From Aphelocoma coerulescens (Eukaryota > Chordata > Aves > Passeriformes > Corvidae): a stretch of 64,000 nt of DNA. The notes under the pieces are model-generated. The model did not search any database, was not told where the DNA came from, and was given only the letters and a program-made list of their open reading frames with translations. This document shows positions 1 to 10,371 of the stretch, in pieces. Positions within the stretch are counted from its first letter, which is position 1. The number at the start of each line of letters is the position of its first letter. A program made the position numbers and the translations under genes. The stretch lies in assembly GCF_041296385.1 (NCBI RefSeq), contig NW_027183514.1, positions 124,001 through 188,000 of the forward strand, read 5' to 3'.

Positions 1-784
1 GCTCCTGGTTAGCAACTTCAGCTAAAGAACCCTCTTGGGAAAAGGGGTGATCAGAGTGTTCCCTTCAGCCTTTGTCAAGCTTTTGATGCCTTTCCTCCAG
101 GCATCATGGCACTTTTGTGTCTTCAAGCACAGGCTGTAGTCCAGGCAGGAGGGGCTGTAACAAGCCAAGAAATGCAACAGTGAAACAACAGCCGCCCTTT
201 CAAACTGAGGCGGCCACTTGGCTTCACCTGAAGTGATACGTGGGCTCATGTGTGCATTCCAAGGGCCAGCGGGTGGCAGGGACAGAGATGCTGCTCCTCT
301 CCAATGCTGGGAGAAGAATCAGAAATGGCAAAAGGTCATTTCAGGTTGAGCCCTGACAAAACTCTTCCTCTTTCTTCCCCTGAAATGGGAGGCAGGGCTG
401 CGCCTTTGACCAGCTGGGTCTGCAGCCTCGTAAGCCATGGGCATGGAGCCCACAGGAAATGTTGAGATGCTGGAGTTGCTCCCATGGTGCTGGGCCCATT
501 GCAGCCCTCAAAATACCTTTCTCTACCCTCAAAACAACTGGTAGAGATGGAAAGTGCAGTAACCAGTCTAGCCACAGGAAAGCACCCAGGTGCCTTCCCT
601 GGCCCTGTGGGCAGGTGCCAGCTGCAAACCTGTGCCACCTTCTGTCTACTGCCCTGACCTACCACTACAGGCTTTGGGAAAAAAACATACTTCTTCAGAA
701 ATGAGGAAGGGGCAGTCAATAGCTAACTCATGGAAGCACGAGTTAACTATTGGGAGACAGCAAACGTTAGTTCAGACAGCAGAC
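1..784. other. Unit spacer downstream of the kinase poly(A) site; nothing recognised
   Basis: This stretch begins about 30 bp after the kinase poly(A) signal of the preceding unit, as seen at the internal junctions. Short reading frames exist on both strands, but none resembles a known protein or has convincing splice context. The same spacer recurs at 13902-14685, 27803-28586, 41699-42482 and 55598-56381. Confidence 0.6.
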
Positions 785-1229
785 TGTAATTACAAAACCT
801 AAGAAACCAAATTTGCCCTACTCTTGTCAAGATAGAGGGCACAAGGATCATCTCAGAGACCGCTGAAACATTCCTCAAAGGACTACGCATGCCCAGGGAG
901 AAAGGTGAAAAAGTTCACTGAGAGGAAGACTACTGGCCTTCATCAGAAAAGACCCCCGAGGAAGAGGAGAGGCCTTCCTCAGCGCGGCCACCAGGACACA
1001 CAGCGCATGCGTGGCCCATATGCTAATGACTTCCGAGAAATAATTTGTATAACCACACCTGTCCCAAGGAATGTGATGAATATTCCTAATTTAACCCATA
1101 ATACTTGTGTTGTAGAGAGCACCAGGTGCGTGTTTGGAGGAGCGATCCCCACACACCCGGCGCGCCGAATAAAGCAAATACCCGCTTCTCTGACTCTGTC
1201 TCTGAAGTGTCTCCTGGCCCGGTTGCGGC
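785..1229 (+). mobile_element. Probable solo LTR of an avian endogenous retrovirus, copy 1
   Basis: Seen: a TATA-like TTTGTATAA near 1045, an AATAAA at 1168-1173 followed by a CT-rich segment, and an end in ...GGTTGCGGCA. This order (U3 promoter, poly(A) signal, short U5 ending in CA) is that of a retroviral LTR. No gag, pol or primer-binding site follows, so a solo LTR is inferred. The 3' end is fairly clear. The 5' end (TGTAATTACA) is a guess, because no clean target-site duplication is visible. It sits between the convergent 3' ends of the kinase and DHCR7. Confidence 0.5.
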
Positions 1230-1244
1230 ATGATTCAATTCCAA

Positions 1245-4200
1245 TTAAAAGAATCCTCTAAAAAAATGGGACATTTCAGTGCCCCACTTCAGTTTAAACA
1301 CTTTAAACATGGCATGCCTGCATGTTTCTTCTTTTTTCTTTCCCCTGGATCCTGCATTAGCCTTAAAATCTGCCGGGTAGAGCCGGTAGGGCACTGCAGC
1401 AGTGTAGTGCTTCCAGTCCTTCCCATCTTTGCTGCAACAACCGTGCTCGTCCCGAATGCAGCGCTGGGTGAGCAGAGTGGTCATGTAAACGATGTAGAAG
1501 TAAGGCAGGATGTGCTCAAAGCCACAAGCCAGGCAATAGGCCAGCGAGCCCATCAGGTCTCCCGTGCAGTTGAAATGACGTGCCCAGCCCCAAAAGCCAG
1601 AGGTCATCAGCTTGCTGTAGTGCTTGGGCCCATCCACGGACACGTAGGAGCACTCGATGGACTCCGGCTTCTTCCCCCAGATCCTGCACTTGCCATCGGT
1701 ACGACGGAAGAGGTCCTTCTGGTGGTTGGTCATTCTGAAGATGGAATAGCCCAGCAAGCCCAGCATCAAGACCCCTACGGCATGGGCTGTGCACAGCTGG
1801 ACAGGCTGGTAAACCAAATACAGACCCTGGGGAGCACAAAAACAATCAGACATTTACTTCCAACAGAGGCTCAGCATGCCAGACCAATTCCTCGACTACA
1901 GTGGCCCACAACAGACCAGAAGAAAGAGTAGAAAAATCTACTGCAACAGTAAAACTGCAGAAAACTTTCAAAAAACTCTGCATCCAACAGTTTCCTTCTC
2001 TCTTTCTCTCTCCAAAATTGCACTTCTTCCTGAAACAAGAAGAGAGAAGTTGCAAGGATGCAAACCGGACAGAAGGAAAAAGCAAGGAACAAAACACAAA
2101 CAAACCACCGCTAACCAAAAGACCCTCAACAAGCAGGAGTAAAAAAAAAAAGGAAACGGAAAGGATTTAGAAAAAAAGGAAACCGAAAGGATTCAGAAAA
2201 GTATACAGACACAACAGACAGTGACAGAAAGAGGCACAAAAGAAGGGCAGGAGAGGAAAAGATGTCCAATCTGGGCACGGACAGGAAGCCTTCCTACCCA
2301 GGAATTGTTACAAAGAATGTTGCAAGGATTTCTCAACAGTCAAACCGCCTAGAAACATTTAAGGTGCACATTAACCTGCTGAGAAGAATGTTTCTGCAAA
2401 GTTTCCTTCCTCTTAGCCCAAATCCACAGTGTCCACATTTTTACCTGCAAAGTAGAGAGGGAAGGCAACCAAACACAGTCTCCCCAGCCCAAATACCATC
2501 CCAAATGATCATGGCAGATAGCAATGGTTTTCAAGTACCAGGCTTCATTCCAAAAGAAGTCCAGAACAAAAATACCCTGCAACAGAATAATTTCACAGTA
2601 ATAACAGAGCACTGTCACCAGTTACCCTGTTTAACAGCATCAGCCTAATGTCTGTGCTGCCTTGTGATGTGATCTCACAACTCATTGGTGTTTTTATGTT
2701 AGCACTTCAAAACCAGACGTTTCTGAACACAGTTAGGAAGAACTATCACATAAATACAAGCTATGTGGATACACAATATCTACCTACCTATCTATCTATC
2801 TACACAGATAAAGCAACAGTAGGATGACTAAGGCAAGTGTACAACTCAAGGACAAACGCTTGGGAAGTGAACTCACAGTTGATCAGCCCAATCTCTCTTC
2901 AGCTTAGAGTCACAGCGTTACAAAGAGGGCCGATAGAGCTCCTATTGAGCAGGCTTCCATTTCCACAGATCAGGCAATAAATCCAAAGAAGTCCCAGCAC
3001 ACCATCACTGAATGAGCTTGTTTCAGGCCAGGAAAAAACACTTCATTTTCATTTCCATAGAAGGACTTCTTTTCCTACTTTAATATTAGTTTACTTCCTA
3101 GCTGGTTTCCTAATTTCCTCCTTGGAATTTACCTGAAGGACATTGACAAGGATCATGGAGTTTGTCGCTTCGCCATACAGCTCCTCTGGTTTGGCAGCAA
3201 AGGAAAGGTTGATCAGAGTCCAGGCCACAATCCCAGGGCGCCCACTGAAGAAAGAGCTTGAAATCAAACCACTTCCCTATTCGAGGGTTAAATTCAATCC
3301 CCATCACGTGGTCGTAAAAGAAGTTTCCAGTGAATTTGCTGTAAAACATAAAAAAATTGGAAATGTACAGAGTTCTACACAAATACAGGTAATTACTGCT
3401 CTGACTACACAATTCAGATTAATTTGATGTAGTGATAATAAAAATCATCAAAGCATGTAACGCTGTGCAAGGTAACAGAAGCTGACCCAGCTGAAGTATT
3501 ACATTAATAGACATAAGTTGTAGAGTTTCAGAAGTGCCCGAGTTTACTCTTGCTAACACTTCTGAACAGTCTCACTATTTCTAGGATGGGTGTATCTGTG
3601 ACACTGAGGCTGCCAGTCCCATGGTGTGCAGCATGAAACACGGGGGATGGTGCTAGTGAAGCAAAGAACCACTGTCATACACTGGCTCAGCTCTCTCTGC
3701 CAGTGAAATATATTCTGTCATTCAATTGATAGACCCGGTTTTTATTTAACAGTTTTAATCTCGGATTACCTCGTCTTCTCTCATTACTAAAATTCACATA
3801 CCACTCTTTGGCATTGGGAGGGAAAAAGTAGCCTTTAATCATTGCAAACGTGGACACTGCATATCCCAAGCTATTGGCACACCACAGGAGAGGAATCCAC
3901 TTGTCAAAAATGATGGTAGGTGAGAAGAAGTGGAAGCAAGAAGCATTTGCAAACCAAAGCACATGGGTCATGATCCAGGCCTGAAGTCCATTGATTTTCA
4001 TATTTATTCACGACACCTAAAAGATGAAGAAAAAAAATCGAGTGTTACTGACCCCGCATTACTGCAGCTTTTAATTCACATGGCTATGCACAGAATACAC
4101 AGAAGCTCAATCAAGCGCTCATGAAACAACTTCTCTCTCCTCGTCCTCCCAATTCAATACCTTAAAGCACTTTTCTGAGTGTTCCATTAAACTCTGCTGT

Positions 4201-5573
4201 ACCCATTAGGCTTTGTTAGGCTGAGTTTTTCTCCTCACAAAACTGAATTTAGGCTTTCCCCCAAAACTGACCAGAGTAACAAACCACTTCTCCTAACAGT
4301 TCACATCCCACATTTTGTTCAAGTCCCTTGGCTTCATGGAGCTTGAGCAGGTAAAACTATCTTGTCGAATACCAGCAATAGTCCTGGACAGCTACAGTCA
4401 ACTGACAATTTCAAGTGCCAAAGTCATCAACCAGTACTTTTTCACTGCTGGTATGGTGCCTACCAGATCAACAGTTATACTAATTCTAAGAGATAGAAAT
4501 GCTATCACTTCTTCTAAAAGATGACATCGATTGCTTTCTATTTTTGTTTGAACTGAACACGGGAGGAAGGTGAGAGCACTTCTGCCCACGTTTCCTCTGG
4601 CTACACATGGGCTATTAAACACTCTAGGTACAGAAATACTATCATTTCAGAAGATTGCACGGTGTCCGTGTATTCCAAGGAATACCTTACCAGCAGGGGT
4701 GACAGCACCTTCTTGTACACCTCCCACATATCCAGGGAGAACTTTATGGCAGAAGTCAGGGATGGACATGTACAAAACCACCTAGAAGAGAGAGGATGTA
4801 TTCACAGTAAATACAGACGAGACAAAATCCCTCAAAACACTATTCCTTACATACACATACCAAATAGAATGTTTCTATTAAGTTTCTATTAAGTATTGGG
4901 TAAGCAAATATGGCAATATTTAGCTGTTGGGATTTTAGACTAGTAATACATCTAAGCTTTGAGACAGCTCAAAGATGTACTTCATGTAAGGCTGCCATCC
5001 TTTTTTGGTGGGGAGGCAGGACAGTTGGTAACTAGATTCAGGTCCTCGTCGTTTTATTTTTATCTATTTCTTGTGTATGAATTTAAAACCAATGGATACT
5101 GCTATAAAGTTGCTTTTTCTTCAAAACCTCATTAAGGCATATGTCACACAAGGAATATTTGCGTATATTCCCTACATGCTTCTTTTCCAAGTACATAAGC
5201 TTCCTTTGGATTCCAAAAAGCCCTGGAAAGTGGGAAACACCAAAGAGTAAATGCCAGTTCAACATTCCACTATCCTTTGTGCAAAAGGATTCATCCAACA
5301 GCCGTGTGAGAAACCAGACCCGGCATCCAGATCATAACTCAAGAATGTACCTGGAAAGTGACCCAAAGGGAATAGATGCCAGCAGCCCTATAGGTCAGTG
5401 TGGGAGTCCTGTTCCAGATGTCAGACAGATGTTTATTCCCTGTCAGCAAGTCCAGCAGTGGGTCAGTCAGAGAGCACTGGTACTGGTCACAGGACATGAG
5501 GAAGTAATACACGATCGGCGGTGCAAACACGAGCAGGAAAAGGATGCTTGCCAAGGAAAACCAGTCCACCTCC
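1245..5573 (-). pseudogene. DHCR7: DHCR7 pseudogene (7-dehydrocholesterol reductase), copy 1
   Basis: DHCR7 is the ER-membrane enzyme that reduces the C7-C8 double bond of 7-dehydrocholesterol in the last step of cholesterol synthesis. Six exons with canonical splice sites are recognisable by protein similarity: 5573-5351 (EVDWFSLAS to LWVTFQ), 4781-4691, 4016-3802, 3338-3133, 2576-2445 ([28 protein letters not shown]) and 1826-1245 ([11 protein letters not shown], ending AVPYRL). Exon phases match across introns. Lesions: one extra base in an A-run at 3995-3998 (minus-strand TATGAAAATC), which shifts the frame early in its exon; one extra base at 3251-3253, after which the expected GRPGIVAW continues in another frame; and loss of the usual stop, so the last frame runs on for 39 residues to 1245. 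The two insertions do not cancel each other. Copy 1 also has unusual FYDHV and YYFLM residues. Confidence 0.88.
2777..2803. repeat. TATC/TACC microsatellite, copy 1
   Basis: Short tetranucleotide repeat in the DHCR7 intron between exons ending at 2576 and 3133: TATC, TACC, TACC, then TATC x3. Confidence 0.9.
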
Positions 5574-6165
5574 CTGTAATCCAAAACAGAGCATTTTGTT
5601 TGCCCAGGTTTCAGAGAGATGAGTTACATCAAATAACTTTTTCAGTGGACCTTCTAGACTAACTGGATGAAAACTGAAAATGTCTTCAGGGCACAGACAT
5701 GTCTGGTGGTCAAACAGCCATTAAAAAATCAGCACAGAACAGACTTTACCACAAACTCCTCTAAAACTACACTAGCTGATCAGAGCAAGAGATGAGAGAA
5801 AATCTCCCCTCCAAAAACCAGATTATTATTACAGACTTCACCTTTTTGATGGCAATCATGGCTCTAACTGGTAGAGTATTCGGTTGAAAGTGATAATGGA
5901 ATCCCAAGAACATGATGCAAAGCTTGGAAACTTGCAAAAGACAGACCTTGGACAGCCATACATTGAACTTGCTGTGCCAGCCACTTTTGCTGTTCCCAGC
6001 TGCAGTCCAATGCCCTACTAATACCTACTCAGCTCTTGGAGAACTGGGAGATGCATCCTCAATCTTGCTACAGCGGGACTGATCAGCTGGGAATGCCACA
6101 GATGCTGGGATGCTTGTTTTCCAGATCTCATGAAATATTTCTTTCCTAGGAACTAGAAATGTTAC

Positions 6166-6261
6166 CAATTTTTACTTCCCGGCCTTTCCTGGCCATCTGC
6201 ATCCTCAGCCACAAGCAGGCTCTGCAGATCGACGTGGCTCTGGGGAAGCAGGGACTCCTGT
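6166..6261 (-). other. Candidate first coding exon of DHCR7 (uncertain)
   Basis: On the minus strand a CCCACAG acceptor precedes 6261 and a GTAACA donor follows 6166. The exon would end in TG. The next DHCR7 exon starts G GAG GTG GAC, so joining gives ...KNWEVDWF, matching the Trp-Glu expected before VDWFSL. The frame (QESLLPQ...GSKNW) has no ATG. A GTG GCT GAG stands where a start could have been, so start loss is possible. Against this call, 6181-6230 is about 80% identical to 10162-10211 on the same strand, so the segment may derive from an old repeat. Counterparts: 20071-20166, 33967-34062, 47863-47958 and 61762-61857. Confidence 0.35.
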
Positions 6262-6631
6262 CTGTGGGCAAAGAAAACAAAGACAACTTGTAAGAAGAGA
6301 ACCTGGAGCTTCTAGTTAGAAGAGAAAGGACTGTTCAATCAAGGCAGGGGCGACGAAGGAAACTTTCTAAAATGGAACAAGCAGCAGAAGCACAGTAGTT
6401 TTGCAGAAGAAATTCTCCTTCCAGCACTTGGCTTAGGGAAAAAGCCTGATGTTGCTACGAGAGACACGAGTTCATGTCTAGTATTGGGTAGCAGACATCG
6501 GAGCATTTCGACTATTGGCTTTCCAGGCTCACGCTATTTGAACCTGAGAGTGAAACTCTTCTAAAAGCCAGAGGTGCTTGGAAGAAATGTTTCTGCTCAC
6601 ACCACGACTGGGGACCGTGCATCATTCATAC

Positions 6632-6865
6632 CTTGCACCTGTCCAAAGGCCTTCCTCCGTCTGCGCTCCGGCAGCTCTCACCGAGGCTCTGGCAGGGACG
6701 GAGGCTCTTGCCAGAAGTATCGCAAGCGTGGAGATCTTCCTCATCCTGCTCCTCCACTGCTGACATCAGGGAATTCCCTGGAGCTGGGAACGTCTGCCTT
6801 TCCTGCTGGAGGATCTTGTTTGGCAGTTCTCTGACGTTCTTCACCTTTGGCAGTGCCGCAGCCAT
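6632..6865 (-). other. Unrecognised candidate 5' exon with an open frame
   Basis: An ATG at 6865 opens a frame beginning MAAALPKVKN, rich in Glu, Asp and Ser, which runs to a good donor (AAG|GTATGA) at 6632. I do not recognise the protein. It lies upstream of DHCR7 on the same strand and next to CpG-rich DNA, so it could be a 5' exon of that locus. Joined to the candidate exon at 6261 it soon meets a stop. The frame is the same in all copies (20537-20770, 34433-34666, 48329-48562, 62228-62461). Confidence 0.25.
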
Positions 6866-7289
6866 GGAGGTGTAGGACAGATGTTTCCCTCTCCCACTCC
6901 CCACTGCCACCAGCTCCCCCTGGGCAATGAGGGGGCTGCCGGCTGAGCGAGGGCAGCGCCAACGTGCAGCAGCTCAAGGATCCGCTCCCTGCGCGCTTCC
7001 CGGGATAGGGCTGCCCTGGGCCTTGGCATGGACAGAGGGTCCCCCTTCTCTGCTGGCCGTGACCCTCCTGCCCCAGCCTCGCTCAGGTCGATTCATGTGC
7101 CTCCCGTGAGGGACGCCCTCCACACAGATCCTGCTTCTGATTCCTTGGATCCACAGCACTGTTTCTCCTGGATTTTAGCCACGCCTTCCCCTCTGTAAAG
7201 CATAGGGATACATAGGAGGAGTGTGTTGGGCTCCCCTCCACCACTGTTAGTGGTTTCAGGCCCCCAGGAGCTCTTGTGTCTCCCTTTTT

Positions 7290-7660
7290 CCCAACGATAT
7301 CCCCTCCGTCCCCTCCTTCCCGACGCTTCCCCTCAGCAGCACCGAGCCTTTTCCCGCCCTTTGCTCCCCTCAGCGCTGGCCCCGGCCCCGCTCAGACCAC
7401 GGCCCCTCGCCGCCGCTGAGGCCCTGCCCACGCCCATCGTCCTGGCCACGCCCCCTCGGCTGGGAACGGCTCCCCGCCCTCCCCTCCCTAATTAGCGCCC
7501 TTCCTTCCTCCCTCCTTAATGCCTCGCTAATTCGGCCCCCTGCGGCCAAGGGCAGGGCTTTGGAGGAGCTCTGTGCGGCAGCCTGGCTGCGTGCGGCAGG
7601 CCAGAGACGCCCAGTGTTGTCCCTCCGCTCAGGGCAGGGATCCGGGGCACCGCGGCCACC
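7290..7660. promoter_or_regulatory. CpG-rich segment, possible promoter of the minus-strand locus, copy 1
   Basis: GC-rich with many CpGs, CCACGCCC-type boxes (about 7427 and 7446) and three TAAT cores in about 45 bp (CTAATTAG at 7488, TTAATG at 7517, CTAATTC at 7528). It lies between the divergent DHCR7 remnant and the kinase. A former CpG-island promoter is plausible but not shown. The rest of 6866-8639 holds long GC-rich open frames without recognisable similarity. Confidence 0.35.
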
Positions 7661-7773
7661 CGGGGAAGATGCTCCGTTGCCAGCCCACACCTCCACCAAA
7701 GGGAGAGGAGGAAAGCAGGCTGCCAGAGCCACAGAAGCCCTCAAGACTTCCCCAGCTGGCTCTTCTCCGCCCT

Positions 7774-7798
7774 GCCCCGCCCCGCCCCGCCCCGCCCC
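7774..7798. repeat. (GCCCC)5 tract, copy 1
   Basis: Five perfect pentamers. The minus strand has five runs of four G separated by single C, a textbook G-quadruplex-forming pattern. Copy 1 alone carries AGCTCC shortly downstream. Confidence 0.9.
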
Positions 7799-8639
7799 TT
7801 CCAGCTCCAAGGCCGTTTTTACAGGAGCTCCGAAAGAGGCAAAAAAAGACAAACGAGCTCCACAGCGAATTCCTGAAAGAAAAATCCAGCAATGGCCAGG
7901 AGGCTCCTGTGGCTCCTTCCTGAAAATCAGGGCTATGGGGAACAGGGTGCAGGGTGTCCCAGGACACAGAGCTGGACACTGATCCCTCCTGGATCTCCTT
8001 GGCACCCCTGTCCCAGGCAAGGATGGTCCTGAATATCCTCCTGGAGCTGTCCCAGGAAAGTCCCTGCTCCCTGGTGCGGGATGGGAGGGGTAGAGGTGGT
8101 CCTCTCACACTCATCCCACTCATTCTCCCCTGCGCTGGCTTTGCCCCTGGGGTGTTGACCCCCCTTTTTAGGGTGTCCAGCCCTGTTCCCATGGGGAACC
8201 TTGGCAGCACCCATGGGCATAACCAACCTTTGTGGGAGGCTGGGAGCACTGGTGAGGGCGGGGGCTGTTCCTGGTGACCTGGAACTTGGCTCCTGCTGTG
8301 AGCCAGGGGCTTTCTGCCTGCTGGGCTGGGGGAACACCCTCACTGAGCTCTGGGACACCCCCAGCCCCACACCCACTCCTTGCCACAGCTCCTCCCAGAC
8401 AGCATCCGCTACGCACACGTCCCCCGCTACCGTCCCTCGGCCAGGGGCCTTGTGGCTCATGCCAGACCCTTCTTCCTCCCCAGGGAGTCTCCTCCCAGGA
8501 AAGCGGGAAGCCCCCCGCAGCCCAGGACTCTCCAGCTCAGCCCCCCTGGAGCCAGGCCGCCCTCTGAGTCCCACGTGCCCTGAGCCAGGTGGGGACTGGC
8601 GGCCGTCTTGGCCACAGCGACCACAATCAATCGAGTTTC

Positions 8640-9645
8640 AAACCTCTGACAAGAGGAAAAGGGCCAGCAAAACCTCAGCTCGGGCCATGAGGAGAGCAGA
8701 CTTCAGACTGCTCAGGGAACTGCTAAGCAGGGTCTCCAGGGACAATGTTTTTGCAGGTGCTGGGGTCCATCCGTGCTGGTCAATTTTGAAACATCACCTC
8801 CTAAGGGCACAGCAGCAGGAGATTCCCAAATGTCGAAAGCCAAGCAGGCGAGGCAGAAGGCTTCTTCTCTGGCAAAGAGGATGGAAAAGGAAGCTGTGTG
8901 CCCAGTGGAAGCAAGGTCACAAGAAGAATACGGATGTCAGGAAAATTAGTCCTCAAACACCACAGCTGTACGTCCAAACAAGAGACAGAGCAGTCCTGTT
9001 ACTTTGATCGAATAAAGGGAGAGGTCATGGGCATTTCCCACGGGATCTCTCAAGTTGATAGAGGACGCAGCTTCCTTTATCTCCTAATTTCCCAGCTGCA
9101 TTTCCCTCTCTCTTTCCCCACTGGCTGAGCTACTTGAGAGGTACAGACTTCCCAAATGGCTTAATACAAACCCCCTTTCTAATGTCTACCCCCCTCCCCC
9201 CCCCCCCATTCTTTTGCTCCTGTCTCTGTTCTTTTTCTCTAAATCCAGGGATTAGCAGAGTCTTGAGTGAGTAACAGTCTGTGTCAATTAGTGGAATTCC
9301 TATGGAATTTAGGGTTCCTCCCTTTGCTGCTTCTTTCACCTATCAGTATCTGGCTTTATCTACCATCAGGCCCACAGATAGTTTGTAAAGACACCTCCTT
9401 CTCATTCCTTCCCCAGAGATGTTTCTCGCCACTGTAGGGAGAACTTTGGTGCACTGAAAGCTCAGCTGGAGAGGAAGGTGGCCAGAAATGTGGGGCCCAA
9501 TAAAAAGAGTGGTTTTAAATATATGCATGGAAAGAAACATTGTAGAAGTAACATTGTCCCCTTCCAGGATGTGGATGGTCACCTGACAAACAGGGCCAGG
9601 GACACAGCACAGGTGTTTAATGCATTCTTTGCCTCTGTCTTCAAC
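8640..9645 (+). mobile_element. CR1 LINE fragment, interrupted by an LTR-like insert, copy 1
   Basis: Translating 8640-8934 gives SKTSARAMRRADFRLLREL, then a segment ending PKCRKPSRRGRR. Translating 9416-9645 gives LKAQLERKVARNVGPNKKSG and ends NAFFASVFN. This is the stretch of CR1 ORF2 between endonuclease and reverse transcriptase, where the family has ADFGLLRELL, CRK-S-RGRRPAW, AQLELNLARDVKNNKKGF and EVLNAFFASVFT. The fragment is in sense orientation, lacks both catalytic domains and cannot move. It ends about 700 bp upstream of the kinase start codon. Confidence 0.8.
8935..9415 (-). mobile_element. LTR-like insert inside the CR1 fragment, copy 1
   Basis: CR1 protein similarity stops at about 8934 and resumes at about 9416, so the 481 bp between were inserted later. 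Read on the minus strand the insert starts TGGGG and ends TCCTGACA, giving TG...CA ends, and it has no coding content. Its AATAAA (about 9011-9016) lies on the plus strand, so the orientation is uncertain. A run of 12 C lies at 9196-9207. The flanks (CGGAT and GAGAT) are only a loose match, so no clean target-site duplication is claimed. Confidence 0.45.
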
Positions 9646-9903
9646 ACTCTTCCCTCCCTTCGCCGTGGAAAACGTGCACTGTACCAAGGGACACTGCAAA
9701 GTCCCTGAAGAGGGCAAGCCCTGCTCAGCAGAAAGCAAACCACCCCTGTTTGATCCACAGCATTCCCATGGTGGATCTGAACCCAGTGTGTGCCAGCAAC
9801 TGGGAAAAAAGGAACCCTATGCCCGTCAAAACCAGAGCAGTGAGAGCACCATGAGCGCTCCTTGGGAAATCCTGACTTGTTTAGAACAGAGGCAACGCAG
9901 AAG

Positions 9904-10189
9904 TCGGTGAGCTGTTACAGAAAACTCTTCCTGCCCTCGACAGCCAGTTCAGGAGAGCTCCCCAGAGACACAGGAACTTCAACTCCCTTTGTCTCTGGAA
10001 GATCTTCGCAGGCACAGAGTAGTGGCTGTTGCCAGTTGGTACCGCTGCAGTGTCCTGGGAGCCATGGGCTTGACACTGGTGGCAGCAGCACTCTTCCTGA
10101 TGTGCCACTTGCTGCAGGGAATGATTCACTGCAGCAGGCTGAGCTCCTGTTCTTGCTGCCAGGCTTTTTCTGGCCATGTGCATCCTTAG
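9904..10189 (+). other. Hydrophobic open frame upstream of the kinase, unrecognised
   Basis: A frame entered after a TTACAG acceptor-like site near 9918 reads SLEDLRRHRVVAVASWYRC, then a hydrophobic run (LGAMGLTLVAAALFLMCHLL), and stops at 10189. It lies directly before the putative kinase promoter. It could be a remnant of another gene or a decayed duplicate of the kinase's hydrophobic first exon; I do not recognise it. Counterparts end at 24089, 37986 and 51884. Confidence 0.2.
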
Positions 10190-10261
10190 GCATGAGCTGG
10201 TTCTGCTGATCCCTGAGGTGGGCCCAGGGCTATGACGGCACAAAGGGGCTGAGCGCTGGTG

Positions 10262-10316
10262 AGAGGCGGGGCTGGGATGTCACCCGGCTGTCCTGGCCCA
10301 CAGCACTGTGACATCA
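10262..10316 (+). promoter_or_regulatory. Putative kinase promoter: GC box and paired CRE-like sites, copy 1
   Basis: A GAGGCGGGGCTGGG GC box (10262-10275) is followed by GATGTCAC at 10276-10283 and its exact inverted repeat GTGACATC at 10308-10315. The second overlaps TGACATCA (10309-10316), a one-base variant of the CRE TGACGTCA. There is no TATA box. The kinase ATG lies 56 bp downstream. The promoter role is inferred from position and motifs. Confidence 0.45.
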
Positions 10317-10371
10317 CCGCGCAGTCGCTATGTAACACGGGCCAGCACCTGCAGCTGCCAGTGCAGTCGCG

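Noticed and set aside
1230..1931. 233-codon plus-strand frame over the DHCR7 last exon
   Set aside because: It is antisense to the well-conserved reductase exon and has no similarity of its own.
5850..5920. Possible tRNA-like stretch (GGCTCTAACTGGTAGAGTATTCGGTTG)
   Set aside because: It resembles a D-arm by chance only; no anticodon or T-arm could be arranged.
7223..8580. Several Pro/Arg-rich frames on both strands between the two genes
   Set aside because: The CpG-rich composition makes long open frames by chance; no motif, splice pattern or family similarity was seen.
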